A stretch of 56,672 bases of DNA from an uncultured Bacteroidales bacterium (GCA_944323345.1 CALUSC010000012.1:1-56672), one strand, 5' to 3'. Numbered from the stretch's first letter, positions 41,309 through 49,470 are shown. A program made the numbers and translations. Notes: generated by a model not told the origin, from the sequence alone.

Positions 41309-43378
41309 ATGAAAGCCAGTAATATTTTTCTCTCTATTTTATTCGGTACGGCTGTTTTGCCGGCAGTGGCCGAGGATTTCAGGGAAGTCCCTTCCGCATG
41401 GAAATGGATTTCCGACCATGAGGTCGTGTTTTCGTACAACGGAAAATATACTGATTCGACCGCCTTTTCTTATGATACCCGGAAGTCTGTGATACGCAGC
41501 GGTGTGACTGCTCCGGAAAAGTACGGAAGTTTCCCCGTCAGGCCTGAGAATGCCGTAAATCTTACATATTCCCCTGATTCTGCCATGATTGCGTTTACAC
41601 GCAATAACGACTTGTATGTGACGGATATTGCCACCGGCACCGAGCATCGGATTACGTATGACGGCAGCAGCCTGATCTTGAACGGATACGCTTCCTGGGT
41701 CTATTATGAAGAAATATTCGGCCGTCCTTCCGAGTACCGCGCGTTCTGGTGGTCGCCTGACAGCCGCAGACTGGGCTTTTACAGGTTCGACAATACGGAA
41801 GTCCCTCTTTTCCCTATTTATTCACCGTTCGGTCAGGACGGCAGCCTGAAGGAAACCAGATATCCGAAAGCAGGGGAGAAGAACCCTGTAGTGACGATAG
41901 GGATAGCCGATCTTTCCGATTTCAGGGAAAATCCCCGGAACTGTCCGGATCAGGATATTCTGTGGCTGGATTTCGGAAACGACCCTGAACAGTATTTCGG
42001 TACGCCGTTCTGGGGGCCTGACGGCGATTCTTTCTTTGTCTCCAGGATGCCGCGGTCCCAGCAGTCGCTCGAACTTTACGGCGTCTCGGCTGCAGATGGT
42101 ACCAAGTCCATGATCTACAGTGAATCGTCTTCTACATGGGTAGACTGGATCTCCGGCGCGCTTTTTACCCGGGACGGTCTTTATATGCCGAGGTGTCTGG
42201 ATTCGGAATGGCAACAGGTGTATTTCCTTTCGTATGACGGGAAAGAACTCCGGCAGCTGACCGACGGGAAATTCTGGAATATTTCATTGCTCCATGTGGA
42301 CCCTACAGGAAAAGAAATCTTCTTTTCATCTAAGAACGAATCCACTGTCAGAGCTTCCGTTTACAGGACAGACAAGAAAGGCAGAACTTCGATACTTACC
42401 GATCCTGCATACGATGTCCGCTCTGCTGTTTTTTCTCCTGACGGAAAATATTTCGCCGCATCATATTCGAATTCCGTGACGCCTGTCAGAGTCGCGGTAT
42501 TCCCTGCTTCCGGCAAAGTGCCGTCCGGCAATATCGTCGCCGACATGGCCGGGGCTGATTTCGATCCGTCCGATTATGCTTTGCCTGAAATTATTTACAT
42601 TGAAACGGAAGACGGTTTCCGTCTGCCGGCTTCAATAGTATATCCGAAAGATTTCGACACTACCGGGAAATATCCTGTCCATTTCGATATTTACGGCGGT
42701 CCGGACTTGCCTCTCGTCTGGGACAGATGGAATACTCCTTCGGAAAAGAATCAGTGGTGGTCGGAGAACGGTATTATCCAGATTACGGCCGACTGCAGGG
42801 CTGCAGGGCATAACGGCAGGCGTGCACTGGACATGATATACCGTCAGCTTACAGTATATGAGGTACAGGATTTCATAGCATGGGCCGACTATATGAAGTC
42901 TCTTCCATACGTCGATGCCGGAAAGATAGGCGTTGAAGGATTTTCTTTCGGCGGGACCATGACGGCCATGCTGCTTTTCCAGGCTCCGGACAGTTTCCAT
43001 TACGGGATCGCCGGCGGGGGAGTGTATGACTGGGCCCTCTATGATTCGCATTACACCGAACGTTATATGGGAACGCCTCAGGATAATCCTGAAGGCTACG
43101 CCAAAGCATGTGCGCTCAGATATGCCAGACATTATCCGGCTTCTGCGGATGACATGTCCGGAGCCAGGCCGGTGTATCTGAAACTGACGCACGGGACCGG
43201 GGATGACAATGTGCATTTCCAGAATACGCTGCAACTGGTGAATGCCCTTCACAGGACAGGCAAGAGTTTCGAACTTATGGTATATCCGGACGGAAAACAC
43301 GGTTACCACGATTATCAGGGAGAGCATTTCCTGAATGAGAACCGGCAGTTCTGGCTGAAGTACCTGTGCGGACGTTAA
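41309..43378 (+). CDS. Exported dipeptidyl peptidase IV-like S9 peptidase
   Basis: A 689-residue serine peptidase with a short signal peptide (FLSILFGTAVLPAVAE), an N-terminal eight-bladed DPPIV-type propeller (YSPDSAMIAFTRNNDLYV, FWWSPDSRRLGFYRFD with the substrate glutamates in YYEEIFGR) and a C-terminal alpha/beta hydrolase domain. The triad is Ser546 in GFSFGGTM, Asp632 in GTGDDNVHFQ and His664 in KHGYHD. The family removes N-terminal X-Pro dipeptides from peptides in the periplasm. It is 13 bases after the helicase gene. A perfect 17-bp terminator follows, shared with the convergent L31 gene. Confidence 0.93.
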   Translation: MKASNIFLSILFGTAVLPAVAEDFREVPSAWKWISDHEVVFSYNGKYTDSTAFSYDTRKSVIRSGVTAPEKYGSFPVRPENAVNLTYSPDSAMIAFTRNNDLYVTDIATGTEHRITYDGSSLILNGYASWVYYEEIFGRPSEYRAFWWSPDSRRLGFYRFDNTEVPLFPIYSPFGQDGSLKETRYPKAGEKNPVVTIGIADLSDFRENPRNCPDQDILWLDFGNDPEQYFGTPFWGPDGDSFFVSRMPRSQQSLELYGVSAADGTKSMIYSESSSTWVDWISGALFTRDGLYMPRCLDSEWQQVYFLSYDGKELRQLTDGKFWNISLLHVDPTGKEIFFSSKNESTVRASVYRTDKKGRTSILTDPAYDVRSAVFSPDGKYFAASYSNSVTPVRVAVFPASGKVPSGNIVADMAGADFDPSDYALPEIIYIETEDGFRLPASIVYPKDFDTTGKYPVHFDIYGGPDLPLVWDRWNTPSEKNQWWSENGIIQITADCRAAGHNGRRALDMIYRQLTVYEVQDFIAWADYMKSLPYVDAGKIGVEGFSFGGTMTAMLLFQAPDSFHYGIAGGGVYDWALYDSHYTERYMGTPQDNPEGYAKACALRYARHYPASADDMSGARPVYLKLTHGTGDDNVHFQNTLQLVNALHRTGKSFELMVYPDGKHGYHDYQGEHFLNENRQFWLKYLCGR

Positions 43379-43389
43379 CGGCAGGCGGA

Positions 43390-43433
43390 AAAGAAGAGAG
43401 GGAGATCCGTATTTGAATCTCCCTCTCTTCTTT
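43390..43433. terminator. Bidirectional rho-independent terminator
   Basis: A perfect 17-bp inverted repeat, 43390-43406 with 43417-43433, around a 10-base loop. It is rich in GAGAGGGAGAT/ATCTCCCTCTC and ends in A and T runs that serve both the peptidase gene and the convergent L31 gene. Confidence 0.85.
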
Positions 43434-43450
43434 GTCTTCGAAAAACTATG

Positions 43451-43699
43451 CTATTTGTTTTTCTTGTATCTCTGATAGAATTTGTCGACACGTCCTGCAG
43501 TATCCACAAGCTTCATCTTACCGGTATAGAACGGGTGTGAAGTGTCTGAAATTTCGACTTTCACTACCGGATACTCTACTCCGTTCACTTCGAGAGTCTC
43601 CTTGGTGTTTGCGCAGGAACGGGTGATGAACACCACGTCATTCGACATATCCTTGAAAGCTACAAGACGGTAGTTTTCGGGATGAATTCCTTTTTTCAT
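43451..43699 (-). CDS. rpmE2: 50S ribosomal protein L31 type B
   Basis: An 82-residue protein of the large ribosomal subunit. It begins MKKGIHPENYRLVAFKDMSN and has TRSC and HPFYTGKMKLVDTAGRVDKFYQRYKK, all L31 marks. The CxxC zinc pair of type A L31 is missing, which is the type B (zinc-independent) form. In Bacteroidota this form is often the only copy, so its presence does not by itself imply zinc regulation. It is a single-gene unit with its own promoter. Confidence 0.97.
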   Translation of the reverse strand: MKKGIHPENYRLVAFKDMSNDVVFITRSCANTKETLEVNGVEYPVVKVEISDTSHPFYTGKMKLVDTAGRVDKFYQRYKKNK

Positions 43700-43732
43700 T
43701 TCCTTAATTTTTTAGTTAACTAAATCAGCGCG

Positions 43733-43740
43733 CAAAGTTA
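43733..43740 (-). promoter_or_regulatory. Promoter -7 box of rpmE2
   Basis: Minus-strand TAACTTTG (TAnnTTTG), 34 bases upstream of the L31 ATG. Confidence 0.6.
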
Positions 43741-43778
43741 GCACTTATTTTCCGTTCTGCAAATATTTCAGTCAGATT

Positions 43779-44843
43779 TTATTTGATCCTGTACGGCTGG
43801 TCATCGTAAAGGCAGAATTTTTTCGCTTTCCTGATCCATTTCTGTTCTTCTACCTTGATATGTTCTCTTGCTTCATCCCAGGTGGTCAAGCCGTTTATAT
43901 ATGAAAGCAGGATGTCGTCCGACAGCCTGAGCCTGAAATCAGGCTTCATTTCGAATGCCGGGTATCTGTCCTTGAAGTATCTCATAAGCTGGAGCGTATG
44001 CATCAGTGAATGGTATTCGGCCCCCGGTTCAAGCATGATTTGATAGCCTGGACAGGCCGACCCTGCATATTTGCCGAAAGCCGGAGAGAATGAACACGGC
44101 CGCATCATTACCTGCGGAGGTGCCGGCGGAAGATTTGCTGAGTCTGTCCTGATGAACGGTGCACCGAAATATTCGTACGGACGCGGCGTCCCTATTCCCG
44201 GAGTGATGCTGGTTTCGTTCCAGAGCCCTCCTCCGCTGTACATCTCACACGTGAAGAGTCCGGGAATATCGGAGGCTGGGGCGATTGTCCATGGCATAAG
44301 CTGTCTGTTGGAGTCGGTGGCCTGTGCCGAAATGACATGCAGGGGAAATTTCGCCCCTATTTCCGAATAGTACAGGCCTGCCAGTTCTCCCAGTGTCAGA
44401 CCGTGCCTGTGCGCTACCTTCGGAACGTCATCTTCGGTTTCGGCAGATGGCATGGCCCCTTCCACCACCCGTCCTGCCGGATTTATATGGTCTACGATGT
44501 ACAATGCCGGAGGGTTTTCCATTTCCGTGAGCTGCCTCATCAGACGGCACACGTCGCGCGTATACCTGAAATACCTGGTACCGACGTCCTGTATTTCCAC
44601 TACCACGGCATTGAGTTCCGCAAGCTGTCCGGGTTCGGCACAGATACGGCTTTCCTGCAGGGAAAGTTCCGGATTTCCCGGCGAAAACACGGCCTTGAGA
44701 TTTCCCCTGCTTCGGAATATGTCTGTCATGTATCTTTCCTTGTCGGTGTCCCAGCAGTTCTGTGTGCAGAAACATCCGACATTGCCGTCGGTCAGTGCCT
44801 TGTCCAGCTGATCTTCCAGCGGAGTAGTCCTGAATGAAAACAT
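43779..44843 (-). CDS. Divergent DUF1343 (NamZ-like) protein without signal peptide
   Basis: A 354-residue protein of the DUF1343 family, whose described member NamZ is an exo-beta-N-acetylmuramidase. Family motifs are VVVEIQDVGTRYFRYTRDV near residue 85, HRHGLTLGELAGLY near 145, and NETSITPGIGTPRPYEYFGAP near 210. Two features differ. There is no signal peptide, so it should be cytoplasmic. The FGPEHG motif expected near residue 55 is replaced by FSPGNPELS. Activity on peptidoglycan fragments is therefore doubtful; it may use another sugar or act in recycling. It follows the glmM-like gene across a terminator, with no clear promoter of its own. Confidence 0.8.
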   Translation of the reverse strand: MFSFRTTPLEDQLDKALTDGNVGCFCTQNCWDTDKERYMTDIFRSRGNLKAVFSPGNPELSLQESRICAEPGQLAELNAVVVEIQDVGTRYFRYTRDVCRLMRQLTEMENPPALYIVDHINPAGRVVEGAMPSAETEDDVPKVAHRHGLTLGELAGLYYSEIGAKFPLHVISAQATDSNRQLMPWTIAPASDIPGLFTCEMYSGGGLWNETSITPGIGTPRPYEYFGAPFIRTDSANLPPAPPQVMMRPCSFSPAFGKYAGSACPGYQIMLEPGAEYHSLMHTLQLMRYFKDRYPAFEMKPDFRLRLSDDILLSYINGLTTWDEAREHIKVEEQKWIRKAKKFCLYDDQPYRIK

Positions 44844-44862
44844 CTGGTGCTGTTGTCAAAAA

Positions 44863-44903
44863 ATCAGAGGGTGTCCCAAAGCCCTTTTGAGCCACCCTCT
44901 GAT
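44863..44903 (-). terminator. Rho-independent terminator of the GlmM-type mutase gene
   Basis: Inverted arms ATCAGAGGGTG (863-873) and CACCCTCTGAT (893-903), with a T-run on the minus-strand downstream side (GATTTTTTG). It ends transcription from the mutase gene ahead of the DUF1343 gene. Confidence 0.75.
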
Positions 44904-44921
44904 ATAATTATTGTATGATGA

Positions 44922-46334
44922 TTATCCTTTAATGATTTTTTCGGCGATGGATTTGATGTCGGATGCCAGTTTCTCCGCAGATTCCTTTGTGGCGGATTCT
45001 GCATAGATTCTGATGATAGGCTCTGTGTTTGACTTGCGCAGATGCACCCATTCTTTCTTCGCCTCGAAGGAGATCTTCACTCCGTCGATATCGTTTATGT
45101 CTTCTGATGCGTATATGTTCTTCATCTCGGAAAGTATCTTGTCGATGAGAGACTTGTCTGAGAGGTCTATACGGTTTTTGGTGATATAGTACTGAGGGTA
45201 TGTCTTCTGGAGCTCCGATACTTTCATCTTCTTGTATGCCAGGTTTGTAAGGAAGAGGGCGGCACCCACGATGGCGTCGCGGCCGTAGTGGAGGGCGGGA
45301 TAAATGACTCCTCCGTTACCTTCTCCGCCTATGACGGCCCCGCATTCCTTCATCTTTGTGGTCACGTTCACTTCACCTACCGCAGCTGCGAAATACTGTC
45401 CTCCATAGCTCTCTGTGACGTCCCTCAGAGCCCTGGACGATGAGAGGTTGGATGAAGTGGCGAGCTTTTTCCCGTCTTTTTCGCGCGAAAGAATGTAGTC
45501 CGCAACGCTTACCAGAGTATATTCTTCTCCGAACGGCTGCCCGTTTTCGCAGATGAGCGCCAGCCTGTCCACATCAGGGTCTACTGATACTCCCAGGTCT
45601 GCCTTCTCCTTCACGACAGTCTCGCAGAGCTCCACCAGGTTTGCCGGAAGCGGTTCAGGATTGTGTGCGAAGTGCCCTGTCGGTTCGCAGTTCACTTTCA
45701 CGCATTCCACTCCCAGCCTTTCGAAGAGTTTCGGCATGATGATGCCGCCCACGGAATTCACTGCATCGAGGGCCACCTTGAATCCGGCTTTCTTCACAGC
45801 TTCCACATCCACTGCATCCAGAGCCAGGACCGCATCTATGTGTGCATCGGTGAAATCTTTTTCCGTAACGGTTCCGAGCGAATCCACGTCAGCGAAATCG
45901 AAATTCTCCTGTTCGGCGCATTCGAGTATGGCTGCACCTTCCGCGGCATTCAGGAATTCGCCTTTCTCGTTCAGGAGCTTGAGCGCATTCCACTGTTTCG
46001 GATTGTGCGAAGCAGTCAGTATGATGCCTCCGTCTGCCTTCTCGAATATGACGGCCATTTCCGTAGTCGGTGTCGAAGCGTATCCGGCCTTGATTACATC
46101 CACGCCGCAGGCTATGAGAGAACCGCAGACGAGCTCTTCCACCATCTGTCCCGATATTCTGGCATCCTTGCCTACGACTACGCGATAACGTTCACCGGCC
46201 GGCTTGGGCCTGCGTTCCCTGAGTTTTACGCAGTATGCATATGTGAATTTTACGATGTCGATAGGGGTCAGGGCCTCTCCGGGATTTCCGCCTATGGTTC
46301 CGCGGATACCGGAAATAGATTTAATGAGTGTCAT
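44922..46334 (-). CDS. glmM: Phosphoglucosamine mutase-type phosphohexomutase
   Basis: A 470-residue alpha-D-phosphohexomutase, most likely interconverting glucosamine-6-phosphate and glucosamine-1-phosphate for peptidoglycan and LPS. It has the SISGIRGTIGG opening, the active-site phosphoserine loop TASHNPKQWNALK near residue 105, the metal loop DPDVDRLALI near 255, the sugar loop GEGNGG near 340, and the phosphate-binding RKSNTEPIIRIY near the C terminus. Bacteroidota carry this 460-residue form. Specificity between glucosamine and other hexoses is not certain from sequence. The DUF1343 gene downstream suggests an amino-sugar context. Confidence 0.88.
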   Translation of the reverse strand: MTLIKSISGIRGTIGGNPGEALTPIDIVKFTYAYCVKLRERRPKPAGERYRVVVGKDARISGQMVEELVCGSLIACGVDVIKAGYASTPTTEMAVIFEKADGGIILTASHNPKQWNALKLLNEKGEFLNAAEGAAILECAEQENFDFADVDSLGTVTEKDFTDAHIDAVLALDAVDVEAVKKAGFKVALDAVNSVGGIIMPKLFERLGVECVKVNCEPTGHFAHNPEPLPANLVELCETVVKEKADLGVSVDPDVDRLALICENGQPFGEEYTLVSVADYILSREKDGKKLATSSNLSSSRALRDVTESYGGQYFAAAVGEVNVTTKMKECGAVIGGEGNGGVIYPALHYGRDAIVGAALFLTNLAYKKMKVSELQKTYPQYYITKNRIDLSDKSLIDKILSEMKNIYASEDINDIDGVKISFEAKKEWVHLRKSNTEPIIRIYAESATKESAEKLASDIKSIAEKIIKG

Positions 46335-46382
46335 GATAATTATGTTTTGGAAAGTTCAGTAAAGGTTATGTCCATATCTTTA

Positions 46383-46390
46383 CAAAATTA
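46383..46390 (-). promoter_or_regulatory. Promoter -7 box of the GlmM-type mutase gene
   Basis: Minus-strand TAATTTTG, 49 bases upstream of the mutase ATG. Confidence 0.55.
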
Positions 46391-46420
46391 ACTAAAATGA
46401 AATCAATTCCAAATTTTTAT

Positions 46421-46428
46421 TACATTTG
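46421..46428 (+). promoter_or_regulatory. Promoter -7 box of the DUF486 gene
   Basis: Plus-strand TACATTTG, 72 bases upstream of the ATG at 46500. Confidence 0.5.
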
Positions 46429-46499
46429 CAGCCCATTTCCGGAAATATCCGGAATGAGCGTGCAATGGCAATGTAAATTACGGATTATAAAGACAATAC

Positions 46500-46871
46500 A
46501 TGATGAAAGCGTTTTATACGGTCCTTTTGCTCATAACATCCAATGTATTCATGACTTTCGCCTGGTACGGCCATTTGAAACTCCAGGAAATGAAAGTCAC
46601 TACGGGCTGGCCGGTCATACTGGTCATACTCCTGTCATGGGGCATAGCGTTTTTCGAATATTGCGCGCAGGTCCCGGCCAACAGAATAGGTTTTGCCGAC
46701 AACGGCGGTCCGTTCAATCTTATCCAGCTCAAGGTCATCCAGGAAGTGATTTCCCTGACTGTCTTCACCGTAATAGTTACCTTGCTGTTCAAGAACCAGG
46801 CTCTGCAATGGAATCATTTCGTAGCCTTTTTCCTTCTGATAATGGCTGTGTTTTTCGTCTTCCTGAAATAA
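46500..46871 (+). CDS. DUF486 (DMT-like) small membrane protein
   Basis: A 123-residue protein with four hydrophobic helices. It matches the DUF486/DMTs family: the segment SNVFMTFAWYGHLK in the first helix, WGIAFFEYCAQVPANRIG between helices two and three, and LIQLKVIQEVISLTVF in the third. These are small relatives of drug/metabolite transporters with no known substrate. It is monocistronic and ends 66 bases before tRNA-Glu. A second ATG at 46503 is equally possible. Confidence 0.85.
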   Translation: MMKAFYTVLLLITSNVFMTFAWYGHLKLQEMKVTTGWPVILVILLSWGIAFFEYCAQVPANRIGFADNGGPFNLIQLKVIQEVISLTVFTVIVTLLFKNQALQWNHFVAFFLLIMAVFFVFLK

Positions 46872-46909
46872 CGCCGGAAAATAAATTTGGAAATAAAAAA
46901 TTATTGACA

Positions 46910-46917
46910 TACCTTTG
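46910..46917 (+). promoter_or_regulatory. Promoter of tRNA-Glu
   Basis: TACCTTTG as the -7 box, with TTTG at 46886-46889 spaced by 20 bases, a full match to the Bacteroidota promoter consensus. The tRNA begins 20 bases downstream. Confidence 0.65.
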
Positions 46918-46937
46918 CAATCCCAAAATCGTAAAAC

Positions 46938-47009
46938 GCTCGGCTCGTATAACGGTTAGTACTCAAGATTCTCAATCTTGCAATCGGAGTTCGATTCTCC
47001 GGCCGAGTA
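46938..47009 (+). tRNA. tRNA-Glu (CTC)
   Basis: A 72-base cloverleaf. The acceptor is GCTCGGC with GCCGAGT (the end pair is G-U), the D arm is GTA-TAACGGTTAG-TAC, the anticodon stem is CAAGA/TCTTG with loop TTCTCAA reading CTC, and the T arm is CGGAG-TTCGATT-CTCCG. CCA is not encoded. A tyrosine recombinase gene lies just beyond its 3' end. Confidence 0.9.
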
Positions 47010-47017
47010 CTACAGAA

Positions 47018-47047
47018 TTGCCCGGAAATCATCTGATTTCCGGGCAA
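47018..47047. terminator. Hairpin between tRNA-Glu and the recombinase gene
   Basis: A 13-bp perfect stem, TTGCCCGGAAATC (018-030) with GATTTCCGGGCAA (035-047), and a four-base loop. It can terminate both convergent transcripts; the following T-run is weak. Confidence 0.7.
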
Positions 47048-47060
47048 TCCGTTTTCAGGC

Positions 47061-47999
47061 TTATTCCGTTCCGGCTTTCAATGATCTGGCCATCTGTTCT
47101 ATACATTTTTTCTGGTGGTCGATTCCCGGATGTACGTACAGATTCAGGGTCGTGCTGATATCCGAATGTCCCAGCAGGACGCTTACCGTCTTGTAGTCGC
47201 ATCTGCTTTCTATGCACCTTGTGGCGAAACTGTGGCGGAGACCGTGGAATTTCAGCGGAGGAAGCCCCAGGTCCAGCATCAGTTTCCTGTAATAGTTCCG
47301 GTACCTCACGGGTTCCACCGGCCTGTAATCATTGCTGAGCACATAGAAGTTCCTGTCAGCAGTCTTCATGAAGGGCCTGAGCATTCCTGAAAGTTCTTTT
47401 GTCATCGGTATGTCGCGTATGGAATTTCCGGTTTTGGGTGTATCTATGACAAGTTCGGTGCGGCATTTCCCTCTGTCCGGGATATAAATCCTTCCTATGG
47501 AGCGGCGGACGCGAATCACGCCTTTTGCCATGTCGATATCCGACCATTTCAGTGCGCAGATTTCTCCTATCCTCAGTCCTGTGTTCAGGCAGATGTAAAT
47601 GCCGAGATTCCTGACTGTGACATGATTGCATATATATTCCATCAGTTTTCTCTGGTCTCTCCTGTCCAGGACAACCGGGGTGCGTACCTTGTCTCCGGAA
47701 GGAAATCTGACGGACCATTCGGGGCACCGGAGCATTTTGTGCCGGTGTCCGAATTTCAGTATCATCCTGAGTACGGTCAGTATGTCCCTGACGGATTTTC
47801 TTCCGAGTCCTTCGTCCATCTTCTTCAGGGCGAATTCCTGTATTTCATTTTCCATGACGCAGCGTCTGTTCCCGAAATGTGGAATGATGTGGTTCCTGAT
47901 GATCAGCGCGTAAGCCGAAATCGTAGACAGTTTCACATATCGTTTCCTGTCATCTTGCCACAGCTGTGCTGTTTCTCCGATAGTTTTGCCTCTTGTCAT
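47061..47999 (-). CDS. Tyrosine recombinase / site-specific integrase
   Basis: A 312-residue tyrosine recombinase with an N-terminal SAM-like core-binding domain (STISAYALIIRNHIIPHFGN) and a complete catalytic domain: Arg in NTGLRIGEICALKW, HGLRHSFATR with the His-xx-Arg pair, LLGHSDIS with the third histidine, and the nucleophilic Tyr in TLNLYVHP. It should recombine short repeats by a 3'-phosphotyrosine intermediate. I take the ATG at 47999 (MTRGKTIGETAQLW); the ATG at 48056 adds a basic leader of 19 residues that looks intergenic. It sits between tRNA-Glu and a repeat-rich region, with no other phage or conjugation genes, so it may be an element remnant or a dedicated DNA-inversion enzyme. 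Confidence 0.88.
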   Translation of the reverse strand: MTRGKTIGETAQLWQDDRKRYVKLSTISAYALIIRNHIIPHFGNRRCVMENEIQEFALKKMDEGLGRKSVRDILTVLRMILKFGHRHKMLRCPEWSVRFPSGDKVRTPVVLDRRDQRKLMEYICNHVTVRNLGIYICLNTGLRIGEICALKWSDIDMAKGVIRVRRSIGRIYIPDRGKCRTELVIDTPKTGNSIRDIPMTKELSGMLRPFMKTADRNFYVLSNDYRPVEPVRYRNYYRKLMLDLGLPPLKFHGLRHSFATRCIESRCDYKTVSVLLGHSDISTTLNLYVHPGIDHQKKCIEQMARSLKAGTE

Positions 48000-48070
48000 A
48001 ATTGCAGTATTTGTGATTTTTAATAAATTTACGCGGAAGTTTTCCTTTGGAATCACAGAAAAATCTAAAA

Positions 48071-48281
48071 TAACGTGAGTTCGATGAAAAGAACGCAGTG
48101 AATTTCAGAGAACTACCTCTTTTATAGGATTCGGGAAACGAATCCGTAGGTAAGTCCTCCCATACGAAGGGGAGGATTTAGGAGGGGTGGCACGTAAAAG
48201 GAAAGAGATTTCGAAGAAATCGTAACGTCAGTTCGACGAAGTCTCTGGTCCTGAGTATAATAGTTCGTCGAACTGACGTTA
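48071..48281. repeat. Three copies of an 18-bp repeat, one inverted
   Basis: TAACGTCAGTTCGACGAA occurs at 48223-48240, and its exact inverse complement is at 48264-48281. A 16/18 match in direct orientation with the first (TAACGTGAGTTCGATGAA) is at 48071-48088. The close pair forms a long hairpin with a 23-base loop. The outer copies (48071 and 48264) are inverted around about 175 bases. They lie between the recombinase and the GH43 gene and could be recombination sites or members of a dispersed Bacteroidales repeat. Confidence 0.7.
48113..48176. repeat. Double-hairpin intergenic element
   Basis: The first hairpin has stem GGATTCG (127-133) with CGAATCC (139-145), enclosed by TACCT (114-118) and AGGTA (148-152). 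The second has TCCTCCC (155-161) with GGGAGGA (170-176). It looks like a mobile palindromic repeat or a structured RNA; I cannot say which. No reading frame is seen, and no TAnnTTTG box on either strand. Confidence 0.45.
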
Positions 48282-48293
48282 AAATACAAGCAG

Positions 48294-49430
48294 ATGGGAA
48301 AAAATTATCTATGCCACATCGTATGTGCCTTATTGTTGGTCTCCTGTACATCTTCAGGAAAATACGACTCATTCACTCCGGGGCGGACATGGGAAGATAC
48401 TGACGGAGTCCATATCAATGCCCACGGAGGCGGTATCCTGTACCACGACGGTAAATATTACTGGTACGGCGAGCATAAGTCGGAGAACACTTCATCCGCG
48501 CTGGTCGGAGTCAATGTGTATTCTTCGGAAGATCTCTATAACTGGAAAAAGGAAGGTGTCGCATTGTCCGTGATGCCTGAAGGCAGCGGACACAAGATAG
48601 AGAAAGGATGCATAATCGAGCGTCCGAAGGTAGTGTATAACCGGAAGACGGATAAATTCGTGATGTGGTTCCACCTTGAGCTGAAAGGCATGGGATATTC
48701 GGCCGCTGAATATGGCGTGGCCGTGAGTGACAGTCCGGAAGGTCCGTTCGAGTTCCTTTATGCTCAGCGTTCATGTCCTGGAATATGGCCTGTGAATATG
48801 ACTGAGGAGGAAATATCCGCGGCGAAGGCCATAACACAGGCCGATCTCGATTCTGACAGAAGACATGATTATGTCGTGGCCGGAGCGTGGCTTGCCAGAG
48901 ATATCGAAGGAGGACAGATGTCCCGCGACATGACGGTATTCGTGGATGACGACGGAACGGCATATCATATTTTCGCTTCCGAAGAGAACCAGACTCTGCA
49001 TGTCGCCAGGCTTACTGACGATTATCTGTACCATGACGGGGTATATGCCAGGGTGCTTCCGGGAAAATCGAACGAGGCTCCTGCGATATTCAAGAAAGAC
49101 GGTGTCTACTGGATGATCACTTCCGGCTGTACAGGCTGGTCCCCGAATCCTGCACGGCTGTCCTGCGCCACCGACATAATGGGGGAGTGGACCTCATATC
49201 CGAATCCGTGCTCCGGACCTGACGCGGAGATTACATTCGGCGCACAGAGTACGTTTGTACTTCCTGTCCACGGGAAAAAGGACTGCTGGATTTTCATGGC
49301 TGACATCTGGACTCCGGACAGGCCGATAGATGCCCGTTATGTATGGCTTCCAGTAACCTTCGGCGAGGACGGCGTGCCTGAACTGGTATGGAGGGACAGC
49401 TGGAGTCTTGATGACATGTATGCCCGATAA
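48294..49430 (+). CDS. Glycoside hydrolase family 43 lipoprotein
   Basis: A 378-residue lipoprotein (lipobox LLVSC, Cys18) with a single five-bladed GH43 propeller. It opens INAHGGGILYHDGKYYWYGEH, where the first acidic residues sit, followed by ERPKVVYNRKTDKFVMWFH and SRDMTVFVDDDGTAYHIFASE, then the proposed acid residue in KSNEAPAIFKKDGVYWMITSGCTGW. The INAHGGG opening is typical of the subfamilies acting on galactans (such as GH43_24 or GH43_34). Substrate is probably a galactan or arabinogalactan side chain, not proven. It stands alone: no SusCD pair is adjacent, and the promoter is unclear in the repeat-rich region upstream. Confidence 0.85.
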   Translation: MGKNYLCHIVCALLLVSCTSSGKYDSFTPGRTWEDTDGVHINAHGGGILYHDGKYYWYGEHKSENTSSALVGVNVYSSEDLYNWKKEGVALSVMPEGSGHKIEKGCIIERPKVVYNRKTDKFVMWFHLELKGMGYSAAEYGVAVSDSPEGPFEFLYAQRSCPGIWPVNMTEEEISAAKAITQADLDSDRRHDYVVAGAWLARDIEGGQMSRDMTVFVDDDGTAYHIFASEENQTLHVARLTDDYLYHDGVYARVLPGKSNEAPAIFKKDGVYWMITSGCTGWSPNPARLSCATDIMGEWTSYPNPCSGPDAEITFGAQSTFVLPVHGKKDCWIFMADIWTPDRPIDARYVWLPVTFGEDGVPELVWRDSWSLDDMYAR

Positions 49431-49456
49431 TATTGCCTGAAATCGGCAGGATTTAT

Positions 49457-49464
49457 TATCTTTG
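49457..49464 (+). promoter_or_regulatory. Promoter -7 box of holA
   Basis: TATCTTTG, only six bases before the holA ATG, with ATTG (432-435) at a -33-like spacing of 21. Transcription would begin at or next to the ATG. Confidence 0.6.
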
Positions 49465-49470
49465 CCGGAT

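Noticed and set aside
48223-48281. The 18-bp inverted pair read as a rho-independent terminator
   Set aside because: There is no T-run on either side and the loop is 23 bases; it is better described as a repeat.
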